From positions 1 to 44,623 of the forward strand of contig NZ_JADQDD010000014.1 of the NCBI RefSeq assembly GCF_019263595.1: 44,623 bases of DNA, in the 5' to 3' direction. Both the position numbers and the translations under genes were made by a program. Under the pieces are notes generated by a model. That model worked only from the letters and a program-made list of their open reading frames with translations. It had not been told where the DNA came from and did no database searches. Of the stretch, positions 18,737 through 26,331 are shown piece after piece (position 1 is the stretch's first letter; each line of letters starts with the position of its first letter). Source of the DNA: Pseudonocardia sp. KRD291 (lineage in GTDB: Bacteria; Actinomycetota; Actinomycetes; Mycobacteriales; Pseudonocardiaceae).

Positions 18737-18748
18737 CTTCTATAGAAT
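18737..18748. promoter_or_regulatory. Predicted GntR operator in front of the acyl-CoA ligase
   Basis: cttctatagaat containing the perfect 10-bp palindrome ttctatagaa (18738-18747), about 45 bases upstream of the ligase ATG and just after the stop of the GntR gene. It matches the site at 16184-16195. The position fits repression of the ligase promoter. Confidence 0.62.
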
Positions 18749-18762
18749 CGCGCAAGAGCCGC

Positions 18763-19464
18763 TCAGGGGGAGCCGTCGAGCGCGCCGTGCTCGGAGAGGT
18801 GCTCCGCGAGCAGCCCGCCGATGTGCCGCACGTGGGCGGCCATCGCCTCGCGTGCGGCGCCGGCGTCCCGGCGTTCGAGGGCGTCGAGGACGGCGCCGTG
18901 GTCGTGCGCGGACGCGTCGGCCCACCCGCGGACCTGGCCGAAGTAGCCCAGTGGCACGTACTGCACCAGCGTCCGCAGCACCGTCGACAGCCGGCGCGCG
19001 TCCGCGGCCCGGTTGACCGTGCGGTGGATGTCGTGGTTGAGCCGGTCCACCTCGGCGGCGTCCCCGGCCCGGGCGGCGGCCTCGAGCGCGTGCTGCACCG
19101 CGCGCAGCCGGTCGACCTCGCCGTCGGGTAGCGCGGTCGCCGCACGCGCGGCGAGCTCTCCGGCGATGAACGCCTGCACCGCGAACAGGTCGGTGACGTC
19201 GCCGCGGCTCAACGGCGAGACCCGGAACCCGCGCCGCGGCTCCCAGCGCACCGCGCCCTCGCTGTGCAGGATCATCAGCGCCTCGCGGACCGGGGTCGCG
19301 CTCACGCCGAGCTGCTCGGCCAGGTGCTCGGTCCGGACGAACTCCCCGGCCTGCACCTCGCCGGCCATGATCGCCTCGCGCAGGTGGCCGGCGACCCGCT
19401 CGCTGAGCTGCCGGTCGTCCCGGGCCCGGGGGCGTCGCGCGTCGCCGGGGAGACCGCCGTCCAC
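18763..19464 (-). CDS. GntR-family regulator with FCD domain
   Basis: About 233 aa. The N-terminal winged helix is clear: LSERVAGHLREAIMAGEVQAGEFV, LAEQLGVSATPVREALMILHSEGAV, RRGFRVSPLS. The FCD ligand domain has the usual metal-binding residues (Asp in LNHDIHRTV, His in HVRHIGGLL). FCD regulators respond to acids or acyl-CoAs. Its target is probably the two palindromes flanking the acyl-CoA genes (16184 and 18738). The start is GTG 19464, nine bases after GAGAGG; GTG 19473 abuts that site and is less likely. The gene lies directly upstream of the ligase on the same strand, with the ligase operator in between. Confidence 0.9.
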   Translation of the reverse strand: MDGGLPGDARRPRARDDRQLSERVAGHLREAIMAGEVQAGEFVRTEHLAEQLGVSATPVREALMILHSEGAVRWEPRRGFRVSPLSRGDVTDLFAVQAFIAGELAARAATALPDGEVDRLRAVQHALEAAARAGDAAEVDRLNHDIHRTVNRAADARRLSTVLRTLVQYVPLGYFGQVRGWADASAHDHGAVLDALERRDAGAAREAMAAHVRHIGGLLAEHLSEHGALDGSP

Positions 19465-19534
19465 GTCGTCCACCCTCTCGTCGATCCGGGCGGCGACACT
19501 ACCGGGTGCTCCGGCCCCGGGCGGGGAGACGTCG

Positions 19535-19972
19535 CTAGTTCCTGCAGTACTCCTCGTCGACGTAGCCCTCCTGGCAGGCGTACTCGACCTGGTTCTCGAA
19601 CCGGTCGTTCGAGCGGTCGCGCCCCGGCCTGTCCTGCTGCCGCCGCTCGTTGCGCTCGCTCCGCTCGGCGGCGCGGTCCCGGCGCTCGGAGCGGGCGCCG
19701 TCCTCGTCCTCTGTGCTGCTGCGGGGGGCGGCGCGGGTGGTCTCCGGCGCCGGTTCCTCGGTCTCGACGACCGGCTGCGGCGCGATGCTCGGCGGCGGGG
19801 CCGGCAGCGGCGGCGCGGGCACGGCCGGGGCGCTCGCCGCGGGCGGCGGTGCGGCCGGCGGGAGCGCCGGCCCGGACGCGGCGCCGGTCAGGGAGAACGC
19901 GGTCACGGTGCCGATCGAGGTGACCGCGACGACCCCGGCGGTCAGCAGGACGTGCACACCCGGCAGGCGCAT
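19535..19972 (-). CDS. Secreted Pro-rich protein with C-terminal YAC-type motif
   Basis: 145 aa, family not recognised. A signal peptide or anchor (VHVLLTAGVVAVTSIGTVTAFSL) is followed by a Pro/Ala-rich stretch of about 40 residues, a charged Glu/Arg-rich stretch (SERRDRAAERSERNERRQQD) and a short C-terminal block ending ENQVEYACQEGYVDEEYCRN. The end block matches that of the secreted protein at 24760-25224 (TQMQYACEQGLVPESDC): Q, Y, A, C, G, V, E and C are shared. The low-complexity middle suggests a spacer crossing the cell wall. ATG 19972 has GGGGA upstream. It is divergent from the sensor kinase gene. Confidence 0.6.
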   Translation of the reverse strand: MRLPGVHVLLTAGVVAVTSIGTVTAFSLTGAASGPALPPAAPPPAASAPAVPAPPLPAPPPSIAPQPVVETEEPAPETTRAAPRSSTEDEDGARSERRDRAAERSERNERRQQDRPGRDRSNDRFENQVEYACQEGYVDEEYCRN

Positions 19973-20246
19973 AATTTCCCCGATCGGTCTCCGGGTGCGT
20001 CAGGGGTCACCCGAGTGCGGTTCGGTCTGCTCTCACCAGGTGACGTCGGCCCGACCGGCACGTGCACGGGCAGTCACCACGGCGAATGGCGGCAGTATGC
20101 CGTAGTCCTCTCGGCCTAACGCCGGTGGCTGTCCGTCGCGGCCCCCGCGCGACAGGATCCGGTGCCGCTGCGCCGAATGCGGGATCATGGACAACGGCTG
20201 CGGGTCGCCCCGGGCCCGAGCGCATCGCCCACCGTCCCCACGCCGA

Positions 20247-21767
20247 ATGCAGGAGGCCGGCATCACGATCGACCACCCGCCTGCCACGGCCACGGACACG
20301 GCGCCCGTCACGGCCCCGGGTACGGCCGCGGTGCCCGGACCCGCCGACCGCAGGGCCGGCCGGGCGACCGCGGCCCGGACCCGGATCATCGCGTGGGTCC
20401 TGCTGCTCGTGCTGGCCTCGCTCGCCGTGGTCACCCTGGTGACCTGGATACTGCTGATCGACGAGACGGACAACCGGATCGACGGCGCGCTCACCGCCGA
20501 GGTCGCCGAGTTCGCGCGGGTCACCGAGACCGGGATCAACCCCACCACCGGTGAGCCCTACGACTCGGTGGACGAGATCCTGCGGTCGGTGATCGCGGCG
20601 AACCTGGCGCGGCCGAACGAGAAGTTCCTCGGCTACCTCGACGGCCGGTTCCGCTGGGAGTCGCGGCGGCAGAGCCCCACCGTGCTGCTGCGCGACGACG
20701 ATCGGTTCACCGACATGGTCGGCTCGCTGACGCGGCGGGCCGAGGGCAGCTACATGACCGACGCCGGTGAGGTCCGGTGGGCGGCACTGCCGGTCTGGCT
20801 GCCCGGGGACCGGAGCCGGGGCGTGATCGTCGTCGGCTACTTCACCGAGCAGGAGCACGAGTTCGCCGACGAGGCGGCCCGGCTGATGCTGCTGGTGGGT
20901 TTCGGGACGTCGTTGCTGACCGCGGCGGCGGCGTGGCTGGTCGCCGGGCGGATCCTGCGCCCACTGCGCGACGTGGCCGCGACCGCCCGCACGATCACCG
21001 GGACCGACCTGTCGCGGCGGGTGCCCCAGCGCGGGTCCGGCCCGACCGACGAGATCGCCGAGCTGGCCCGGACGCTGAACGCGATGCTCGACCGGGTGCA
21101 GAGCGGCGTGCTGGCCCAGCGCCGGTTCGTCGACGATGCCGGGCACGAGCTGCGCACCCCGATCACCATCGTCCGCGGCCACCTCGGCGTCGTCGACGAG
21201 CACGACCCCGAGGACGTCCGCGACACGGTCGAGCTGGTCGACGACGAGCTGGAGCGGATGAACCGACTGGTCTCGGACATGCTCTCGCTCACCCGCGCCG
21301 AGCAGGTCACCCTGCTGCGCCCGGAAACGGTCGACGTCGCCGAGCTCACCCGGGACCTGTTCGACAAGCTCACCGCGCTGGCCGACCGGGACTGGCAGCT
21401 CGAGTCGGTCGCACACACCCGCACCCGGATGGACCGGCAGCGGATCACCCAGGCGGTCGTCGCGCTGGCCGACAACGCGACCCGGTACACGCGTCCGGGC
21501 GACCGGATCGCGCTCGGCTCCGATCTCGACGGCAGCGAGCTGCGGATCTGGCTCGCCGACAGCGGCCCGGGTGTCCCGCCGTCGGAGCGGCGGCGGGTGT
21601 TCCGGCGCTTCGCCCGCGGCGACAGCGGCCCGCGCTCGGAGGGAGCGGGCCTGGGCCTGTCGATCGTCGAGGCGATCGCCACCACCCACGGCGGGCGGGT
21701 GCAGCTGGAGAGCAGCCCCGGCCAGGGGGCGACGTTCACGCTGGTACTGCCCGAGGGAGCGCGGTGA
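20247..21767 (+). CDS. Sensor histidine kinase
   Basis: About 506 aa. A disordered N-terminus is followed by membrane helix 1 (47-71), an extracytoplasmic sensor of about 135 residues, membrane helix 2 (RLMLLVGFGTSLLTAAAAWLVAG), HAMP (RILRPLRDVAATARTI), HisKA with the phospho-acceptor His300 (FVDDAGHELRTPIT) and an ATPase domain (N box around Asn410, ADNATRY; DSGPGVPP; GAGLGLSI). It is a typical orthodox kinase and phosphorylates the regulator encoded next. The start is doubtful: ATG 20247 lies just before a perfect AGGAGG (20251-20256) which is five bases before an in-frame ATC; ATG 20187 is further up. The stop overlaps the regulator start by GTGA. Confidence 0.92.
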   Translation: MQEAGITIDHPPATATDTAPVTAPGTAAVPGPADRRAGRATAARTRIIAWVLLLVLASLAVVTLVTWILLIDETDNRIDGALTAEVAEFARVTETGINPTTGEPYDSVDEILRSVIAANLARPNEKFLGYLDGRFRWESRRQSPTVLLRDDDRFTDMVGSLTRRAEGSYMTDAGEVRWAALPVWLPGDRSRGVIVVGYFTEQEHEFADEAARLMLLVGFGTSLLTAAAAWLVAGRILRPLRDVAATARTITGTDLSRRVPQRGSGPTDEIAELARTLNAMLDRVQSGVLAQRRFVDDAGHELRTPITIVRGHLGVVDEHDPEDVRDTVELVDDELERMNRLVSDMLSLTRAEQVTLLRPETVDVAELTRDLFDKLTALADRDWQLESVAHTRTRMDRQRITQAVVALADNATRYTRPGDRIALGSDLDGSELRIWLADSGPGVPPSERRRVFRRFARGDSGPRSEGAGLGLSIVEAIATTHGGRVQLESSPGQGATFTLVLPEGAR

Positions 21768-22426
21768 GCCGGATCCTGGTGGCCGAGGACGAGCCGCGGA
21801 TCGCGGCGTTCCTGAAGAAGGGGCTCACGGCGAACGGGTTCACCGTGACGGTCGTGCAGGACGGTCCCGGCGTGCACGACCACGCCGTGACCGGTGACTT
21901 CGACCTGCTCGTGCTCGACATCGGCCTGCCCGGAATGCACGGCTTCGACGTCCTGCGCCGCCTGCGCGCGGCAGGCAGCACCATCCCGGTGATCATCCTG
22001 ACGGCGCGGGACAGCGTGCACGACACGGTGGCCGGCCTGGAGGGCGGCGCCGACGACTACATGCGCAAGCCGTTCCAGTTCGAGGAACTGCTGGCCCGGG
22101 TCCGGCTGCGGCTCGACCGCGCACGCCCGCCGGGCCGCGACGTCCTGACCTTCCACGGCATGGAGCTGGACCTGCGCACCCGGCACGTGAGCGTGCAGGG
22201 ACGGACCGTGGACCTGTCCGCCCGCGAGTCCGCCATGGCCGAGGCATTCCTGCGCCATCCCGGCCAGGTGCTGTCCCGCGAGCAGCTCCTGCGTCTGGTG
22301 TGGGGTGACGTCGACGCGGGGTCGAACGTCGTCGACGTCTACGTGCGGTACCTGCGCCGCAAGGTCGGCGCCGACCGGATCGCCACCGTGCGCGGCACCG
22401 GCTACCGGCTGGAGCGGGGGAGCTGA
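21764..22426 (+). CDS. OmpR-family response regulator
   Basis: 220 aa. The receiver domain has the acidic pocket (AEDEPR), the phospho-acceptor Asp52 (LVLDIGLPG), Thr80 (ILTARD) and Lys102 (MRKPFQF). The C-terminal winged helix is of OmpR/PhoB type (HVSVQGRTVDLSARESAMAEAFLRHPGQVLSREQL; VVDVYVRYLRRKVG; TVRGTGYRL). Start GTG 21764 overlaps the kinase stop by four bases, so the pair is coupled with the kinase first, the reverse of the more common order. Target genes are unknown; the divergent secreted protein at 19535-19972 is a candidate only by position. Confidence 0.94.
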   Translation: MSRILVAEDEPRIAAFLKKGLTANGFTVTVVQDGPGVHDHAVTGDFDLLVLDIGLPGMHGFDVLRRLRAAGSTIPVIILTARDSVHDTVAGLEGGADDYMRKPFQFEELLARVRLRLDRARPPGRDVLTFHGMELDLRTRHVSVQGRTVDLSARESAMAEAFLRHPGQVLSREQLLRLVWGDVDAGSNVVDVYVRYLRRKVGADRIATVRGTGYRLERGS

Positions 22427-22460
22427 ACCAGGCGCCCGACCCGGCCCGACCCGACGCGAC

Positions 22461-22466
22461 TACCCT
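22461..22466 (+). promoter_or_regulatory. -10 box of ychF, leaderless type
   Basis: TACCCT eight bases before the ychF GTG, with no ribosome binding site in between. This fits the TANNNT -10 box of leaderless actinobacterial genes. Confidence 0.4.
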
Positions 22467-22474
22467 GGGCGCCC

Positions 22475-23548
22475 GTGTCCCTCACCCTCGGCATCGTCGG
22501 TCTGCCCAACGTCGGCAAGTCGACGCTGTTCAACGCACTGACCCGCAACGACGTCCTCGCCGCGAACTACCCGTTCGCCACGATCGAGCCCAACGTCGGG
22601 GTGGTGCCGCTGCCGGACCCGCGCCTGGACGAGCTGGCGAAGATCCACTCCTCCGCCAAGGTCGTCCCGGCCACGGTGTCGTTCGTCGACATCGCCGGCA
22701 TCGTCAAGGGCGCGTCCGAGGGGGCGGGGCTGGGCAACAAGTTCCTGGCCAACATCCGCGAGTCGGACGCGATCTGCCAGGTCGTGCGGGTGTTCACCGA
22801 CGACGACGTGGTGCACGTCGACGGCCGGATCGACGCCGGCGGCGACATCGACACGATCGCCACGGAGCTGATCCTGGCCGACCTGCAGACGCTGGAGAAG
22901 GTGCTCGTCCGGCTGGAGAAGGAGGCGCGGACCAACAAGGACCGCCGCCCCGCGCTGGAGGCCGCCCAGCAGGCCGCCGCGATCCTGAACGAGGGCCGGA
23001 CGCTGTTCCAGGCCGGTGTCGACCCCGAGCCGCTGCGCGAGCTGACGTTGCTCACCACGAAGCCGTTCCTCTACGTCTTCAACGCCGACGAGTCGATCCT
23101 CTCCGACGAGGCCAAGCGCAAGGAGCTGACCGAGCTGGTCGCCCCCGCGCAGGCCGTCTTCCTGGACGCGAAGGTCGAGTCCGAGCTGCTCGAGCTCGAC
23201 GACGAGTCCGCGCTCGAACTCCTCGAGTCGATCGGCCAGGACGAGCCGGGCCTCAACGCCCTGGCCCGTGCCGGGTTCACGACCCTCGGCCTGCAGACCT
23301 ACCTGACCGCGGGCCCGAAGGAGTCCAGGGCCTGGACGATCCACCGCGGTGACACCGCCCCGCAGGCCGCCGGAGTGATCCACACCGACTTCGAGCGCGG
23401 CTTCATCAAGGCCGAGATCGTCTCCTACGACGACCTCGTGGCGGCGGGGTCGATGACCGCCGCCAAGGCCGCGGGCAAGGTCCGCATGGAGGGCAAGGAC
23501 TACGTCATGCACGACGGCGACGTGGTCGAGTTCCGCTTCAACGTCTAG
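22475..23548 (+). CDS. ychF: Redox-regulated ATPase/GTPase YchF
   Basis: 357 aa Obg-family P-loop protein that prefers ATP and binds ribosomes. G1 motif GLPNVGKSTLFNALT; YPFATIEPNVG; SFVDIAGIVKGASEGAGLGNKFL (G3); a helical hairpin insertion (residues about 130-200); and a C-terminal TGS domain (GLQTYLTAGPKESRAWTIHRG...KVRMEGKDYVMHDGDVVEFRF). The NKxD-like position reads FNADES, as in other YchF proteins, explaining the relaxed specificity. GTG 22475 is the start. It precedes vapBC just as Rv1112 precedes vapB32/vapC32 in M. tuberculosis. Confidence 0.97.
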   Translation: MSLTLGIVGLPNVGKSTLFNALTRNDVLAANYPFATIEPNVGVVPLPDPRLDELAKIHSSAKVVPATVSFVDIAGIVKGASEGAGLGNKFLANIRESDAICQVVRVFTDDDVVHVDGRIDAGGDIDTIATELILADLQTLEKVLVRLEKEARTNKDRRPALEAAQQAAAILNEGRTLFQAGVDPEPLRELTLLTTKPFLYVFNADESILSDEAKRKELTELVAPAQAVFLDAKVESELLELDDESALELLESIGQDEPGLNALARAGFTTLGLQTYLTAGPKESRAWTIHRGDTAPQAAGVIHTDFERGFIKAEIVSYDDLVAAGSMTAAKAAGKVRMEGKDYVMHDGDVVEFRFNV

Positions 23549-23555
23549 CGACTCC

Positions 23556-23587
23556 TGCATCGCCGGTGATGCAGCTATGATGTGAGG
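23556..23587 (+). promoter_or_regulatory. vapBC promoter with operator palindrome
   Basis: TATGAT (23576-23581) is a near-consensus -10 box. Six bases later comes the vapB ATG, so the mRNA should be leaderless. Just upstream, TGCATC (23556-23561) and GATGCA (23568-23573) form an inverted repeat with a 6-base spacer that a dimeric VapB could bind to repress its own promoter. Confidence 0.6.
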
Positions 23588-23818
23588 ATGCGCACCACCG
23601 TCGACCTGCCTCCGGCCGTGCACCGGCGGGCCAAGGAGATCGCGGAGCGTCGCGGGCTGTCCCTCTCGGCTGTGGTCGCGGAGCTGACGTCCCGCGGACT
23701 GATCCATCTCGGTGAGCCGGCGACGATAGGTGTCGACGAGCGCTCGGGGTTTCCGGTGGTCAGTGTGGGGCGCAGGGTCACGTCGGACGATGTCGCGACC
23801 GCGCTGGACGAGGAGTGA
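23588..23818 (+). CDS. vapB: VapB-type antitoxin
   Basis: 76 aa. The N-terminal ribbon-helix-helix segment (MRTTVDLPPAVHRRAKEIAERRGLS...) would bind DNA as a dimer; the C-terminal part (RSGFPVVSVGRRVTSDDVATALDEE) should wrap and inhibit the toxin. It neutralises VapC and represses its own operon. ATG 23588 is favoured over GTG 23582 because it lies at leaderless distance from TATGAT. The stop overlaps the vapC GTG by four bases, typical of a coupled antitoxin-toxin pair. Confidence 0.88.
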   Translation: MRTTVDLPPAVHRRAKEIAERRGLSLSAVVAELTSRGLIHLGEPATIGVDERSGFPVVSVGRRVTSDDVATALDEE

Positions 23819-24240
23819 CGACCTACCTCCTCGACGCGAACGTGTTGATCGCCCTCACGGTCGCCGAGCACGAGCACCACGACCGCGCGTCGGCATGGGC
23901 TGCGAAGATCGAACGTTTCGCGGTGTGCCCGGTGGTGGAGGGCGCGCTCGTCCGGTTCCTGATCCGCACCGGCGAGACGCCGTCGGTCGCGGCGACGGTT
24001 CTGCGTGCCGTTCACGCGATGCCGCGCTGCGAGTTCCTCCCGGACCATCTGTCGTATGCCGATGCGGACCTCGGCCACGTGCGCGGGCACCGGCAGGTCA
24101 CCGACGCCTACCTGGCAGGCCTGGTGGCAGGGACTCCCGGCTCCGTGCTGGCCACCCTCGACGAGGGGCTGGCGCAGGAACTGCCCGAGCTGACGCTGCT
24201 CGTGCCGCCGCCGGGCGATGTGCCTCCACCGCGCCGCTGA
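23815..24240 (+). CDS. vapC: VapC-type PIN-domain toxin
   Basis: 141 aa ribonuclease toxin. The PIN-domain acidic residues are present: Asp7 (YLLDANVLIAL), Glu42 (CPVVEGALVRF), Asp97 (QVTDAYLAGL) and Asp116 (LATLDEGLA), so it looks active. VapC toxins cleave tRNA or rRNA; the target cannot be told from sequence. The start is GTG 23815, coupled to vapB. The location after ychF equals that of VapC32 (Rv1114) in M. tuberculosis. A hipA-like fragment begins three bases after its stop. Confidence 0.92.
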   Translation: MTTYLLDANVLIALTVAEHEHHDRASAWAAKIERFAVCPVVEGALVRFLIRTGETPSVAATVLRAVHAMPRCEFLPDHLSYADADLGHVRGHRQVTDAYLAGLVAGTPGSVLATLDEGLAQELPELTLLVPPPGDVPPPRR

Positions 24241-24242
24241 CG

Positions 24243-24551
24243 GTGATCGACGGCGTCAGCCCGGTCTTCGACGTGAACCCGAACCCCGACCTCGCGAGGA
24301 GTCGTTCCACCTCGATCGTGGGGGCCGACGCGCTGCCCGAGGAGGTCGACGGTCTCCTGGCCCTCGCCGAGTACTGCAGCATGTCCCCGGACACCGCACG
24401 AGAGCGGATCGCCCGCGTCACGGCGTCCCTGCACGGGTGGCGCGATCGGGCGCGCGCGAACCGGATCGCCGCGCGTGAGATCGCGATGATGGCCGAATCG
24501 ATCGGGCCTCGGCTGGACGCGGTCGCCGGCTCGGGCCGCGGCTCAGCGTGA
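24243..24551 (+). pseudogene. C-terminal fragment of a HipA-family kinase toxin
   Basis: An open frame from GTG 24243 encodes about 102 aa that match only the end of HipA-type kinases: the conserved SPVFDVNPNPD, followed by a helical tail (LLALAEYCSMSPDTARERI, TASLHGWRDRARANRIAAREIAMM). HipA proteins are about 400 residues; the N-terminal subdomain and the kinase core with its ATP-binding and catalytic Asp are missing. It lies in a different frame from vapC and abuts its stop. I infer the rest was lost by deletion or recombination. It could be translated by coupling but would have no kinase activity. Confidence 0.7.
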
Positions 24552-24759
24552 TGACGTCGGCCTGCAGACGCCGAAACCGCGTCGGTGCAGGCAGGTCGCG
24601 AGCCGTGCGAGCGGGTGACAAGCCCGGCCACGCCGCCTCGTCGTGCTCATCACAAGTGGTGACCATTCGGCGGACGCAGTAACCATCGTTGCGTCATTCG
24701 CGACTCAGCGAGCAGAACCCCAGGTCGTGGGGTCGACTGTCTCGAACCGGGGGTCAACG

Positions 24760-25224
24760 ATGAGTGTCGGCCGCTACGCCCTCGCCGCTGTCATCGCCGC
24801 CACCTTCGCCACCGCCGCGTGCACCGCCGCGACGGGCGCGGACCGCGTCACCCTCGAGCAGGCGGTCCCGCCGGCGGCCGGCCGGTCCGCATCCGCCGTC
24901 GGCCTGCTGCCCCGCGTCGACGCGGGCTCGTCCGGTCTGGGCGTGGCGGTGGACGGGGCGATCGAGTCGACCCGCAAGGAGCGGGACCGGGCCGCCGCGG
25001 CGGCTGAGGAGAAGGCCGCCGCCGAGGATAAGGCCCGGGCGACGGAGAAGTCCGGCGGTGGCTGCGCGCAGCAGGCGATGGTCGCCGGGCGGTTCGACCC
25101 GTCGTGCTCGGACTACCAGGGATATCTGGACCCGGGTACGTCGGCCGGTCGTGCGCCGACCAGCGGCGAGACCCAGATGCAGTACGCGTGTGAACAGGGG
25201 CTGGTCCCCGAGAGCGACTGCTGA
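24760..25224 (+). CDS. Secreted protein, possible lipoprotein, with C-terminal YAC-type motif
   Basis: About 154 aa, no named family recognised. The start MSVGRYALAAVIAATFATAAC is a signal peptide; the Cys at 21 could be lipidated, but the residue at -3 (Thr) makes a weak lipobox. A charged Ala/Glu/Lys/Arg helical stretch (KERDRAAAAAEEKAAAEDKARATEK) is followed by a Cys-rich end: CAQQAMVAGRFDPSCSDYQGYLDPG and, at the end, TQMQYACEQGLVPESDC. The last block matches the protein at 19535-19972. Four Cys in the C-terminal 60 residues suggest disulfides outside the cell. Confidence 0.68.
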   Translation: MSVGRYALAAVIAATFATAACTAATGADRVTLEQAVPPAAGRSASAVGLLPRVDAGSSGLGVAVDGAIESTRKERDRAAAAAEEKAAAEDKARATEKSGGGCAQQAMVAGRFDPSCSDYQGYLDPGTSAGRAPTSGETQMQYACEQGLVPESDC

Positions 25225-25278
25225 GGCGGCGTCAGGTCTCCGGGTCGCGCAGGACGTCCGTTAGGCGGCAGCTGTTCG

Positions 25279-26112
25279 TCACTGCGAGCCCGCGGCCACC
25301 AGTGCCGCGGTGATCGGCTCGAGCTCCGCGGTCAGTTCGGCGAGCTCGGCGTCGGAGAGGGCCTCGTACGGCGGGGCGGCCAGCTCGTCGGTGAGGGCCT
25401 CGATGCGTTCCTTGGTCTCGCGGCCGGCGTCGGTGAACCAGCCGTCGGTGTCGACGAGCCCCCGCTCGCGGAGTCCGGCCATGACCTCGGCCAGACGCTG
25501 CTTCGGCAGGTGGTGGATGCGCCCGAACGACTCCGGCGGGTGGATGCCCATCTCCAGCGCGGACAGCACGTGGGCCTCCGCACCGCCGATGCCCGCGCCG
25601 ACGAGAGCGGCGACGTGCCCGTCGCCGCGGTGCTCGCGCAGCATGGTCGCGCAGTGCCACAGCCGGGTGACGGGATCGCTCGGCACGTCGAGGCTGCGCC
25701 ATCCCGCGTAGATCACACGGCCGGCCGTGGGTGCGCTCGTCGCGGCCTCGGTGATCAGGTCGGCGGCGCGCGCCAGGCCGGGTGAGTCGGCCAGTTCCTC
25801 CCCGAGGATCCGCCGCACGGAGGCCGCGCTGCCCCGTCGCCACGCGTCGAAGGAGACCTCGGGCGGGACCGTCTCCCACGCGCTCGGGATGTGCCGCGCA
25901 GCCTCGCCCTCGGCGAAGCTGTAGAAGGCCGCGTGCACGACCTGCGCCGGCACCCGTCCCAGGGGTGCGGCGCGGCCGGCGAAGTAGCCGTCCCAGTAGG
26001 TGCGGTGGCCGAGCGCGGCCAGCTCCTCATCGGACTCGTCGGCGAAGTACGTCACCAGGCAGATCGGCTCGAGAAGCTCGAACATGCGGCGGGCGGTGGT
26101 CGTGGTGGACAT
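25279..26112 (-). CDS. SCO6745-family protein
   Basis: 277 aa, all-helical. MFELLEPICLVTYFADESDEELAALG, YWDGYFAGRAAPLG and the C-terminal winged-helix-like segment (SFGRIHHLPKQRLAEVMAGLRERGLVDTDGWFTDAGRETKERIEALTDELAAPPY) match the SCO6745 family, also called SalK-like. The C-terminus resembles MarR helix-turn-helix regions, but the DNA-binding role is not shown. Function unknown. It converges with the secreted protein gene and is divergent from the RDD gene. Confidence 0.75.
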   Translation of the reverse strand: MSTTTTARRMFELLEPICLVTYFADESDEELAALGHRTYWDGYFAGRAAPLGRVPAQVVHAAFYSFAEGEAARHIPSAWETVPPEVSFDAWRRGSAASVRRILGEELADSPGLARAADLITEAATSAPTAGRVIYAGWRSLDVPSDPVTRLWHCATMLREHRGDGHVAALVGAGIGGAEAHVLSALEMGIHPPESFGRIHHLPKQRLAEVMAGLRERGLVDTDGWFTDAGRETKERIEALTDELAAPPYEALSDAELAELTAELEPITAALVAAGSQ

Positions 26113-26331
26113 GACCGTTCCGACTCAGCGGGCGCCCCGAACTCATCGAGCCCGGATCGAGCCGATCCGCCGGCGCCCGCCTCCGGTCGTCCGCCGGCTC
26201 ATGCGGACGCATCCTCGATCGGCGCGCTCTCGGCGGCCTTCTGCTCCGGGCCACCCTCTGTCGTGCAACGATTCCCGCCGGGGCAGGCGGGCCCGGTCGC
26301 CCCTCGCGGAACCGATCAGAGGAGGGGCGTC

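Noticed and set aside
23556..23573. The TGCATC/GATGCA repeat as a ychF terminator
   Set aside because: The stem is only six bases and sits over the vapBC promoter, so an operator is the better reading; a dual role is not excluded.
24098..24666. Minus-strand frames over the hipA remnant
   Set aside because: No domain or start signals, while the plus strand matches the HipA C-terminus.
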